Below the pieces are notes generated by a model that ran no database searches, was not told the DNA's origin, and worked only from the letters and a program-made list of their open reading frames with translations. Positions 7,186-15,511 of a DNA stretch of 64,000 bases are shown piece after piece. How positions within the stretch are numbered: the first letter of the stretch is position 1; each line of letters begins with the position of its first letter. Origin of the DNA: Chamaesiphon sp041738715 (GTDB lineage: Bacteria; Cyanobacteriota; Cyanobacteriia; Cyanobacteriales; Chamaesiphonaceae); assembly GCA_041738715.1 (NCBI GenBank), contig JBGSPI010000130.1, positions 1-64,000 on the forward strand, in the 5' to 3' direction. The translations under genes and the position numbers were made by a program.

Positions 7186-8046
7186 ATGGATGATTTTTTT
7201 CATATTCCAGTTTTGAGTCAGGAGATTATTCACGGCTTAGAAGTAGTTGCCAGTGGGTGGTATTTGGATGCAACGACGGGTGGTGGGGGACATAGTGAAC
7301 TGATTCTCCAAGCAGCACCAGACGTAAACTTGGTAGCAATCGATCGAGATATCCAAGCTCTAGAGGCAGCCAAGATCAGACTACAACCATATCAAAATCG
7401 CGTCCATTTTTGGCAAGGAAATTATGCCGACTATCAACCACAAGGGCAAAAATTTGATGGAATTATCGCTGATTTGGGGGTGAGTTCAGTCCAGTTAGAT
7501 GTCGCCGAACGCGGGTTTAGTTTTCGCCAGGAAGCCCCGCTAGATATGCGGATGGATAGATCCCAACCAACTACAGCGGCGGATATTGTCAACCATACCT
7601 CGGAAGTCGAATTAGCCAAGATTATCTTTACCTATGGTGAAGAAAGAATGTCACGCCAAATCGCCCGCGATATCGTCGCCCATCGGCCATTTACCACCAC
7701 TACACAATTAGCTTATACAATTGGTGGTGCCGTCCCCAAAGCTTATCGCTACGGCCGAATCCACCCAGCCACACGGACGTTTCAAGCTCTGAGAATTGCT
7801 GTCAATCAGGAGTTAAGTTCCCTCGAAAAATTTCTGGCAGTTGCCCCAACTTGGCTCAAACCAGGCGGGAAAATAGGCTTAATTAGTTTTCATAGTTTGG
7901 AAGATCGCATGATCAAACATACACTGCGAGAGCATCCGAGTTTGCAAGTATTAACTAAAAAACCGACGATCGCGACGGAAGCCGAAGTCAGTACAAATCC
8001 CCGCGCTCGATCTGCTAAACTACGGTGGGCAAAGTTAGTCGATTAA
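7186..8046 (+). CDS. rsmH: 16S rRNA m4C1402 methyltransferase
   Basis: RsmH (MraW) N4-methylates C1402 of 16S rRNA in the ribosomal P site, using S-adenosylmethionine. The 286 residues include the opening HIPVLSQEII, the SAM-binding LDATTGGGGHSELIL, the DLGVSSVQLD motif, the substrate loop with PLDMRMD, and the closing FHSLEDRMIK. It starts 9 bases after rfbC and precedes murD by 38 bases. Pairing with a mur gene echoes the dcw clusters of other bacteria, although no other dcw gene is present here. Confidence 0.95.
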   Translation: MDDFFHIPVLSQEIIHGLEVVASGWYLDATTGGGGHSELILQAAPDVNLVAIDRDIQALEAAKIRLQPYQNRVHFWQGNYADYQPQGQKFDGIIADLGVSSVQLDVAERGFSFRQEAPLDMRMDRSQPTTAADIVNHTSEVELAKIIFTYGEERMSRQIARDIVAHRPFTTTTQLAYTIGGAVPKAYRYGRIHPATRTFQALRIAVNQELSSLEKFLAVAPTWLKPGGKIGLISFHSLEDRMIKHTLREHPSLQVLTKKPTIATEAEVSTNPRARSAKLRWAKLVD

Positions 8047-8084
8047 CCACAGATTGTCCTCATCGCAACTAGTCGAAACCGTGT

Positions 8085-9434
8085 ATGAAAAAAGCTACTG
8101 TAATTGGATTGGGTCGATCGGGTATCGCCGCTGCGAAACTGTTAACTAAGCACGGCTATTCAGTTACACTCAGTGAAAGTAATCAAAATGTCAGTCTGGA
8201 AGAGCGACAGCAAGAATTAGCAAAAATTGGTATTCTGGTAAAGTTGGGAGACAAATTTAGCCCCGATCCTGAGATGGATCTAATCGTTGTCAGCCCTGGG
8301 GTGCCGTGGGATATCGCCCCCTTGGTTAAAGCCAGAGAAATGGGGATAGACACGATCGGTGAAATGGAATTAGCGTGGCGATATCTTCAAGATATTCCCT
8401 GGGTGGCAATCACGGGAACTAATGGAAAGACAACCACTACATCCTTAACTGATGCAATTTTTCAAGCCGCAGGATTGGAGACAAAAGGCTGTGGAAATAT
8501 TGGATTTGCTGCGTGTGAATTAGCATTACTCGAAACACCACCGGCTTGGATTATTGCCGAATTAAGTAGTTATCAAATCGAGTCATCCCAGACATTAACT
8601 CCACATATTGGCGTGTGGACAACCTTGACTCCCGATCATTTGGCCCGACACAAAACCGTTGATAATTATGCTGAAATTAAAGCTAAATTATTGAAGAATT
8701 CTCATCATCCAATCCTCAATGGTGACGATCCATATTTAGCTAATTTAGGCAAATCTGGTTGGCAAAATGCAACTTGGACGAGTGTTAAAGGCAAACAAAA
8801 TCTACCAGGAAATTCGGATCTAGGAGTTTGGATCGAGGAAGATCGAGTATTTTTTCGAGGTGAAAAAGTTTTACTAGCTAGTTCTTTAAAAATGCCTGGA
8901 GAACACAATCTTCAAAATCTGTTACTCGCTGTAGCTGTTGCCAAAATTGCCGGAATCGAAAATAGCGCGATCGCTAGTGCTGTGGCCAGTTTTCCAGGTG
9001 TGGCTCATCGCTTGGAATATATTTGCACCCATGCAGGTGTTGATTATATCAATGATAGTAAAGCAACTAATTATGATGCCGCTGATGTGGGATTGACAGC
9101 CGTAAAAGCACCGGTAATCTTAATTGCTGGTGGTGAAGCGAAAGAAGGTGACGATCTAAATTGGTTAAATACCATCAAGCAAAAAGCGGCTGCGGTATTA
9201 TTAATTGGTACAGCAGCCGATCTATTTGCCAACCGATTAACAGAAGTTGGCTATCATAACTTTGAAATTGTCGAAACGATGGCGAATGCTGTGGTGAAGT
9301 CGAGTAAATTAGCCCAGCAAACTGGGGCAAAAGTTGTCTTACTATCTCCCGCTTGTGCTAGTTTCGATCAATATTCTAGTTTCGAGCATCGCGGTGATGA
9401 TTTCCGCGCATTGTGTAAATCGCAATTATCTTAA
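8085..9434 (+). CDS. murD: UDP-N-acetylmuramoylalanine--D-glutamate ligase
   Basis: MurD adds D-glutamate to UDP-MurNAc-L-Ala with ATP hydrolysis, in cytoplasmic peptidoglycan precursor synthesis. The 449 residues contain an N-terminal Rossmann-like domain (VIGLGRSGIAAAKLL), the Mur P-loop ITGTNGKTTTTSL, the central domain with ELSSYQIE and TPDHLARH, and the C-terminal ligase domain with VDYINDSKATN and LLSPACASFDQY. It is the last gene of the rfbC-rsmH-murD run, and its 3' end overlaps the convergent lexA by 9 bases. Confidence 0.96.
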   Translation: MKKATVIGLGRSGIAAAKLLTKHGYSVTLSESNQNVSLEERQQELAKIGILVKLGDKFSPDPEMDLIVVSPGVPWDIAPLVKAREMGIDTIGEMELAWRYLQDIPWVAITGTNGKTTTTSLTDAIFQAAGLETKGCGNIGFAACELALLETPPAWIIAELSSYQIESSQTLTPHIGVWTTLTPDHLARHKTVDNYAEIKAKLLKNSHHPILNGDDPYLANLGKSGWQNATWTSVKGKQNLPGNSDLGVWIEEDRVFFRGEKVLLASSLKMPGEHNLQNLLLAVAVAKIAGIENSAIASAVASFPGVAHRLEYICTHAGVDYINDSKATNYDAADVGLTAVKAPVILIAGGEAKEGDDLNWLNTIKQKAAAVLLIGTAADLFANRLTEVGYHNFEIVETMANAVVKSSKLAQQTGAKVVLLSPACASFDQYSSFEHRGDDFRALCKSQLS

Positions 9435-10037
9435 TGGTTGATAGCCGCGCCAAACCCCCACTAGCACTCCCTGAAGTTGAACCTGAGCAGCTTCAGCCTC
9501 GATCGGTTTGTATTTGGGATTGGCTGGCTTGAGCGTGACAGTTTCACCCTGACGATGGTAACGTTTGAGCGTCGTACCTTGACCTTCAACCTGAGCCGCT
9601 ACAATCGTGCCATTTTTGACCTCAGTGGCATCTTTAACGGGCTGCATGATCGCCATATCACCATCGACGATCGAATCTTCGATCATGCTATCCCCCATCA
9701 CTTGGAGCGCGAAATAGTCGGACTGGTGAAAGATAAATGATAAGTCGAATCTTTCCTGATTATCAGTGAACGGTTCGACTAATCCACCTGCGGCGATCGC
9801 GCCGTGAATTGGGACACCACTAGCGGCATATTTAAGAATTTTGATTGTGCGGGCTTTACCTTCTGCCCATTCAATAAAACCTTTATTGCGTAAATGTTCT
9901 AACCGACTTTGAATCGGCGCGGGAGATTTGAGATTCATCGCCAGCATCATCTGGCGAATTGATGGTGCATGTTGATTGTCCCGAATATACTCTACGAGCC
10001 AGGTATAGAGTTCTTGCTGCGCTCTTGTTAATTCCAT
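9426..10037 (-). CDS. lexA: LexA-type repressor
   Basis: This transcription factor has an N-terminal winged helix (residues 1-70) and a C-terminal S24 self-cleavage domain, 203 residues as in other LexA proteins. The cleavage site A83-G84 lies in GAIAAGGLVEP, the nucleophile is S117 in MGDSMIEDSIVDGD, and the general base is K158 in TTLKRYHR. Catalysis and cleavage therefore look intact. In several cyanobacteria LexA controls carbon metabolism, fatty acids or hydrogenase more than SOS repair. I did not find a convincing operator in its own 115-base upstream gap. Confidence 0.93.
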   Translation of the reverse strand: MELTRAQQELYTWLVEYIRDNQHAPSIRQMMLAMNLKSPAPIQSRLEHLRNKGFIEWAEGKARTIKILKYAASGVPIHGAIAAGGLVEPFTDNQERFDLSFIFHQSDYFALQVMGDSMIEDSIVDGDMAIMQPVKDATEVKNGTIVAAQVEGQGTTLKRYHRQGETVTLKPANPKYKPIEAEAAQVQLQGVLVGVWRGYQPLR

Positions 10038-10152
10038 AATTTATGACCGTTCGATTTAAATCGATGCAATTTTGACAAATATATAACTACTATAGATCTG
10101 TCGTACTATTAAAATCCACTTTTGTCTAGTAGTTCGGGCAAGTTTTTTTAAT

Positions 10153-13100
10153 TTAATTTTCGATCGCACCTAATAATCGCAGGGTTTGGCGTTGTCCGAG
10201 CAGTAATCCCGTCGCACCAGTGATATTAGTATCTGCATAGGGAGGTTTGAGTTCGAGGGAGTAGAGCGGTTGACTAGCAATCTCTTCGCCACCATCTGCA
10301 CTTAGATCCCAGATCTTGATCGTGCCATCTTCACTAGCACTAAAAATCGTTGGCGTAGCCTCTCCATCAGCGCATCGACCAGCGGGACTATAGCAGATTG
10401 ACCACACCCAATTAGTATGTCCAGAGTAAGTTTCGAGACAATTACCCGTGATCAGATCCCACCGTTTGATCGTCCGATCGCAACTACCAGTAATTAATTC
10501 AGTCGATCGATCGGGGCTAAAGGCAACATTCATAATCCAACCTTGATGACCAACCAGCGTTTGTACGCACTGCCAATTACTGGTATCCCAGACTTTGGCG
10601 GTTGTATCCATGCTGCCAGTTGCTAAATAGCCACCATTGGGACTAAAAGCGATCGAGTGAGTCCGCTGGTAAGTGCTAAAAGAGTGGAGAAATTCACCCG
10701 TACTCAGATCCCAAATCTTGATGGTACTTTCCCTGGCAGTGGCGATCAGATTGTGGATCCGACAAATTGCGACTGATTGAATCGTCGGCAGATCGACCGA
10801 TAGAGTTCTAATCAGATTACCTGTCGCAATCTCCCAAATCTGAACTTCACCATGTTTACAACCCGCAATTAACCAAGATCCATCAGGACTGAACACCAAA
10901 CACCAACTACCTTCAACTTCCGCCTCGATCGTCTGAATACAACTAAAATCCTGTAAATCCCACAACCGAATCGTTCGATCGATCCCACTACTAGCAAAAT
11001 AATCCCCATCAGGACTAACCGCGATCGATAGCACCCCGGCAGTATGACCAGCCAGCGTCTGAATCCAGGTGCGGGTATCTAAATCCCAGATCCGAATCAA
11101 GCCATCTCGATAACCGCCGATCAGCCAGCGACAATCGGGAACAAGAGAGATCGAGCGAATCCAGTTACCATAGCCATTAATTGTTTTCAAACATTTGCGC
11201 CGTTGGAGATCGCAAATTTTGATAGTTCGATCGTCACTCCCACTAATCAATAACTGTCCATCCGGTGAGGCATCGATCGCCCAAATCCTTTGCTGGTGAG
11301 CACGAGAGATATCTAGACAACTGCCCGTATCCAAATCCCACATGCGGATTGTCCGGTCTTCACCAGCACTGATCAGGGTCTTGCCATCAGGAGTGCAGGC
11401 GATCGACCAAACCCAATCAGTATGTCCAGTTAAGGTTTGAATTAATTTCCCAGAACTTAGATCCCAGACGTAAATAGTGGCAGACATGCCACTCACAATC
11501 AGCCGACGACCATCAGGACTAAAAACTGTCCGAATTACCCAATGCTGGTGCGACAGAACATGCAAACACACCCCGGTTTTCAGATCCCAAATCCGCACTG
11601 TGCTATCAGCACTGGCTGTCGCCAATTGGCTCTCATCTGGACTGAGAGCCACGGAAAAGACCCAGTGGGTATGTCCGACCAATTCTCGTCTTAAGTCAAC
11701 CTCGATCGCCTGATTTTGGGCATCTGAGTGGATCTGGAAGTGATAAATCCGCACATTGTAATCGTGACCACCAGTGAATAATTTTTGCCCATCACGACTG
11801 AAACAGATCCGGCGAAACCCGCGCTTGTCCAAGCCCCGCGCGGGGATTTGGCGACCAGTGTGGAGATCCCAAAAGTTGATCGTCAGATCGTCACCAGAAC
11901 TAGCTAAGATGTTCCCATTTGGCGTAAATGCCAAAGACCGAATCCAGTTGGCGTGTCCTTGGTAAATTGCTAACCGTTGACCATCGCTAGTCCGCCAGAG
12001 ATGAACATCGCCATTACCATCCCCAGTGGCAAATAAATCTCCGGTGGGATGAAAGGCAACGGAGACAATTCCACCGAAGGTTTGGGTAAAGACTGTGCGA
12101 TCGAATGCCGCTCCAGCAAAATTGACGCGATCGAGATTGACATCGACAAGATCGGCTGACCAAATCGGTAAACCAGAGCAGTCTAAATCAGCGATCGAGC
12201 CATCTGGAGCCAGTTCGATCGATAAATTGAGGATATTTCCCGCTAGATATCCCAAGGGGATCGGATTTTGCTCTCGCCATCTCGTCAGAATTCGCCGTAG
12301 ATGCTCACTGAACAATTCTGGCGTGTCCCAAATTACCAAACATCGATTGAGAATGGGGCGTAAGATCAGTTGTGTTTGCGCTTGGCGGAGATAATCTTTG
12401 GTTTGGGCTTTGATGATGGCGTAATTATTAAGATGCCAAAACTGAGATTGAAGATCCGATCCGCCTAAAGCGGCTGGATCTGCGGTGAGTTCGCCGACGA
12501 TTTCATCGATGATTTTGCCAGTGACATAAGCCATCATCACGGGTTCTAGCGACCAAGTTTGCTCCTGTCGGACAGCGACACAGCGACGGAGTAGGGACTG
12601 GAGCGCATTGAGAATTTCTCCACCAATTGCTGGGTGGGGGACTAGATTTTCGCGCAATTCTTTGCTCGTAACTGGTTCGCGCTCGATCGCTAACCAGTAA
12701 ACTAGCTGTTGTTCGGGTGGTGAAAGTCGGGCAAATTGACGCTGGAGAATATCTTCGATCGTCTGAAACTTTAATTTACCTTCTTTCATCAGTGGGTATA
12801 GTCCTAAGACTGCTTCACCCCCGCCAGTCATGTCGATCGCGGCAATTGCTGCCATTTTGAGCGCGAGGGGATTGCCACTATAGTGAGTATATACCTCTTG
12901 CCACATCTGCGCCGGGATCGGTGGACAACCGCAGGATTGAACGAGTTCGTGAGCCATATCTGGGGTCAATCCCCCAACCGCAAAGGATCTGACGAGTTTG
13001 GGATGAATGACTTCCGATCGAGCAATCGGCTGTGGTTTTTCGCGACTGGTGATGAGTAGACAACTTTGGTGCGGAAGTTCGCCAATTGCTTTGAATAATT

Positions 13101-13878
13101 GTTCGTAGCCTTCATATCCCGGCAAATACTGCCCAGCGTGAACTTGACCTTGGAGAACCGATTCCACATTATCTAGCACAACTAGCGCGCGGTTGTGGGT
13201 GAGGTATGCGATCGTTAACTCGATTTGCCCCTCCACTGTATCGGGCAAATCTGCCAATGGTTGCGGACTCAAAAACTGCAACAAGTCCCGCAGAATATCG
13301 GTCACAGGGGGCGCATTAAGTAGCGATCGCCAAATTGCACAATCGAAATGCTCAGTTAAGCCGCTGACAAGTTTCCCCGCTAGGGTGGTTTTGCCCATAC
13401 CACCCGTACCCAGCAACGAGATCAACCGACTGCGTTCTGTCACACACCAACTAGTTAGAGTGGCGAGTTCCTCTGTCCGCCCATAAAACGGTGCATCACT
13501 TGCTTGACTGCTATTTGGACGTTGAATACTCTCACCCCAATCGATTTTGCTGCGCTGGGGAGGATCCGCTCTAAACTGATGGGCGATCGCAAATTCCGGT
13601 TGCTTACTGTACCACAGCAACACCGCGACTAAATTTTTCTTCGTTACCTTTTGCCCTAATCGCCAACTAAGTGCTTGCCATAAGCTGGCTCCAGTTTCTT
13701 TGACATAACTGATCTTGTATCGGTGAGAACCTTTCGCCTGATCATTGGAGATCGCCGCAATAATTTCCTGGTAGGACTTATTGGCAATCACCCCCCGAAT
13801 AATCTGGATCTGTAGGGAACTGAGGGGTTTGGGGGTTAAAACAGTTTCAACGATCGCTATTGCTCGATCGATATCCAT
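10153..13878 (-). CDS. vMAP/NB-ARC STAND ATPase with C-terminal WD40 propellers
   Basis: A 1241-residue signal-transduction ATPase of the STAND class. Residues 1-95 look like the HTH-like N-terminal domain often found in vWA-MoxR-associated proteins. Residues about 125-440 are NB-ARC: Walker A GTGGMGKTTLAGKL, Walker B LVVLDNVE, sensor LLITSREKP and a GNPLALK-type motif. A helical linker follows, then from about residue 595 some fourteen WD40 repeats (GHTHWVFSVALSPD, IRMWDLDTG and similar), enough for two propellers. WD40 blades usually sense a ligand or partner and trigger oligomerisation. No effector domain is recognisable. Defence, apoptosis-like or developmental signalling are all possible. 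Confidence 0.9.
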   Translation of the reverse strand: MDIDRAIAIVETVLTPKPLSSLQIQIIRGVIANKSYQEIIAAISNDQAKGSHRYKISYVKETGASLWQALSWRLGQKVTKKNLVAVLLWYSKQPEFAIAHQFRADPPQRSKIDWGESIQRPNSSQASDAPFYGRTEELATLTSWCVTERSRLISLLGTGGMGKTTLAGKLVSGLTEHFDCAIWRSLLNAPPVTDILRDLLQFLSPQPLADLPDTVEGQIELTIAYLTHNRALVVLDNVESVLQGQVHAGQYLPGYEGYEQLFKAIGELPHQSCLLITSREKPQPIARSEVIHPKLVRSFAVGGLTPDMAHELVQSCGCPPIPAQMWQEVYTHYSGNPLALKMAAIAAIDMTGGGEAVLGLYPLMKEGKLKFQTIEDILQRQFARLSPPEQQLVYWLAIEREPVTSKELRENLVPHPAIGGEILNALQSLLRRCVAVRQEQTWSLEPVMMAYVTGKIIDEIVGELTADPAALGGSDLQSQFWHLNNYAIIKAQTKDYLRQAQTQLILRPILNRCLVIWDTPELFSEHLRRILTRWREQNPIPLGYLAGNILNLSIELAPDGSIADLDCSGLPIWSADLVDVNLDRVNFAGAAFDRTVFTQTFGGIVSVAFHPTGDLFATGDGNGDVHLWRTSDGQRLAIYQGHANWIRSLAFTPNGNILASSGDDLTINFWDLHTGRQIPARGLDKRGFRRICFSRDGQKLFTGGHDYNVRIYHFQIHSDAQNQAIEVDLRRELVGHTHWVFSVALSPDESQLATASADSTVRIWDLKTGVCLHVLSHQHWVIRTVFSPDGRRLIVSGMSATIYVWDLSSGKLIQTLTGHTDWVWSIACTPDGKTLISAGEDRTIRMWDLDTGSCLDISRAHQQRIWAIDASPDGQLLISGSDDRTIKICDLQRRKCLKTINGYGNWIRSISLVPDCRWLIGGYRDGLIRIWDLDTRTWIQTLAGHTAGVLSIAVSPDGDYFASSGIDRTIRLWDLQDFSCIQTIEAEVEGSWCLVFSPDGSWLIAGCKHGEVQIWEIATGNLIRTLSVDLPTIQSVAICRIHNLIATARESTIKIWDLSTGEFLHSFSTYQRTHSIAFSPNGGYLATGSMDTTAKVWDTSNWQCVQTLVGHQGWIMNVAFSPDRSTELITGSCDRTIKRWDLITGNCLETYSGHTNWVWSICYSPAGRCADGEATPTIFSASEDGTIKIWDLSADGGEEIASQPLYSLELKPPYADTNITGATGLLLGQRQTLRLLGAIEN

Positions 13879-14031
13879 ACATTACCTGTTGATTCTGGTC
13901 TTGGTCTGATGAGCGGTTAAGGAGTGGAAAAAAGCAGCGATGCTACTCCTTCACCCCTATATCCTACCGCCGACCCTACTTTTTCCATACTTTTATAGCA
14001 ATTAACTATATCATCAGTATGTCATAATGTG

Positions 14032-14166
14032 AAACACAGAGTGTTTGTGTGTTCAACTTTTGATTTGTTTGGCAATAACTTCACCTCCTGGAGTAATTGC
14101 CAAACAAATCATCTCCGGGTCTTGTTCGGTTCCACCAGATGAATCAGCAAAACCTGGGGGTTTTTT
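14032..14166 (+). ncRNA. Candidate small RNA with three hairpins and terminator
   Basis: Hairpin 1 pairs AACACA (14033-14038) with TGTGTT (14048-14053). Hairpin 2 is a perfect 15-bp stem (14062-14076 with 14096-14110) around a 19-base loop containing CACCTCC. Hairpin 3 pairs CCGGGT-c-TTG (14115-14124) with CAA-a-ACCTGG (14148-14157) and is followed by six T at 14161-14166. A -10-like CATAAT lies at 14023-14028. The gene to the left is on the other strand, so a + strand terminator here has no protein gene to terminate. The loop complements Shine-Dalgarno sequences. A leader or attenuator for the following gene is the main alternative. Confidence 0.5.
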
Positions 14167-14260
14167 GTGGCAATTCGGTTTTTGATGGCGCGATTGGTTA
14201 AAGATCGGCATATAATCGCATCAATGCTAATCGAAATCTTGGATCACCAAATATTCACTT

Positions 14261-15442
14261 ATGAATTTAGCACTTCAAATTGGGGATAGTCTAATTCCGT
14301 GCGATCGAGTCTTACAACAATTATCTGAAGCTCAATTATTACCCCAATTGCTGCGAGAAATGGTGATCGATGACCTAATCGATCGCGTCGCGAGGGAGCA
14401 TCAGATTGACTTGACCCCAACGCCGGCAGAATTCGACAAATTGACCGAGCAAGTAGCTGGAATTACCCCCTTTCGCGGGATGAACTCAGCGCAAATTGAA
14501 GCAATTACCTACCGTACTCTCAAGCTCCACAAATTCAAACAAGCTGGATGGGGACATAAAGTTAGTAGCTACTACCAAACTATCCAACAAAAACTCTACC
14601 GTGTTTCCTACTCGATCCTCCAAGTCGAAGATGGTTTACTAGCTCAAGAATTGTTTTTTCGGATTCAATCTGGCGAACAATCTTTCGCTGAACTTGCCAT
14701 CAAATATTCCCACGATCCTTCCGCCAAAAAGGGCGGACTGATTGGTCCCATTTTCAGCCGCGAGATTTTAGCAACACATGGTCAAATTCTACAACAACTT
14801 GCACCTGGTGAATTGTCCTCTCTCTTCCGACTAGATGGCTGTTATGGCTTCATCCGGTTGAATGATGTGATCCCACCGCAGCTAGATGAGAACATGCATC
14901 AAATTCTCCTAGATGAGCTATTTGAAAGTTGGATTCAAGCGCAAATTGCCACCGAAGTCGATCCCGATCGGGCAACCGTCATTGCCCCCATAACCTCAAT
15001 CGTCCAACAGCCCCCGACCGAGATCCCCATTGTTGATATTTTTGCACCTGACTTTACCTATCGCCCAGAGATAGCGACAGCCCCACCCCAGTCCCCAGAT
15101 GTCCCAGAAGTTACCGTTGTCACCGAACCAGCACAAACAGATCTCGAAATCTCCACTGGCTTCTTTTTCCCCAATCGGCAGAAAAATACCTCGGTTCCCA
15201 CCTCAAATCTGACCAGCGCAACAACACCCTCAGCATCAGCCGCCAGTGACAATAGTGCATTCACTCTACCACCAGATCTGGAAGTGACAACCCCGCCGAT
15301 CGTTCAAGCTCAAAATCGATCGCGTCAACTTGTTATTGGCATCGCCATAATTGCTACCATCACTCTCACCGCAATTGGCGCAAATAGATATCTTGCTCAA
15401 TCTAACAATCCACCTCAGTTCGGAAAACCGCACACAGATTGA
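14261..15442 (+). CDS. Parvulin-type peptidyl-prolyl isomerase, C-terminally membrane-anchored
   Basis: The 393-residue protein opens with a SurA/PpiC-like helical domain (1-120) and a rotamase domain (about 120-215: YSILQVEDGLLAQ, FAELAIKYSHDPSAKKGG, GPIFSRE). A Pro/Thr-rich region without obvious fold (about 245-345) leads to one hydrophobic segment (about 351-372, LVIGIAIIATITLTAIGANR). There is no N-terminal signal peptide, so the isomerase domain is probably cytosolic and tail-anchored, unlike periplasmic SurA. It lies 69 bases upstream of groL, suggesting a protein-folding neighbourhood, but CIRCE lies between them. Confidence 0.85.
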   Translation: MNLALQIGDSLIPCDRVLQQLSEAQLLPQLLREMVIDDLIDRVAREHQIDLTPTPAEFDKLTEQVAGITPFRGMNSAQIEAITYRTLKLHKFKQAGWGHKVSSYYQTIQQKLYRVSYSILQVEDGLLAQELFFRIQSGEQSFAELAIKYSHDPSAKKGGLIGPIFSREILATHGQILQQLAPGELSSLFRLDGCYGFIRLNDVIPPQLDENMHQILLDELFESWIQAQIATEVDPDRATVIAPITSIVQQPPTEIPIVDIFAPDFTYRPEIATAPPQSPDVPEVTVVTEPAQTDLEISTGFFFPNRQKNTSVPTSNLTSATTPSASAASDNSAFTLPPDLEVTTPPIVQAQNRSRQLVIGIAIIATITLTAIGANRYLAQSNNPPQFGKPHTD

Positions 15443-15453
15443 GCAGAATCCGT

Positions 15454-15480
15454 TTAGCACTCCTAGCCATAGAGTGCTAA
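15454..15480 (+). promoter_or_regulatory. CIRCE operator (HrcA-binding)
   Basis: TTAGCACTC (15454-15462), 9-base spacer, GAGTGCTAA (15472-15480): a perfect match to the CIRCE consensus. It ends 31 bases before the groL start, consistent with heat-shock control of groL by the HrcA repressor. hrcA itself is not in this window. Confidence 0.97.
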
Positions 15481-15511
15481 ATTTTGGAAGAGATAAGCTA
15501 AAAAAAATATT

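Noticed and set aside
10038..10152. Possible LexA operator upstream of lexA
   Set aside because: Fragments such as AGTAC and AGTAGT occur but no spaced palindrome fits a known cyanobacterial LexA site well enough.
14042..14184. Short frame that could encode a 45-residue peptide ending in Trp/Phe-rich residues
   Set aside because: Only TTG starts, no ribosome-binding site, and the same bases are explained by the stems and terminator of the RNA candidate.
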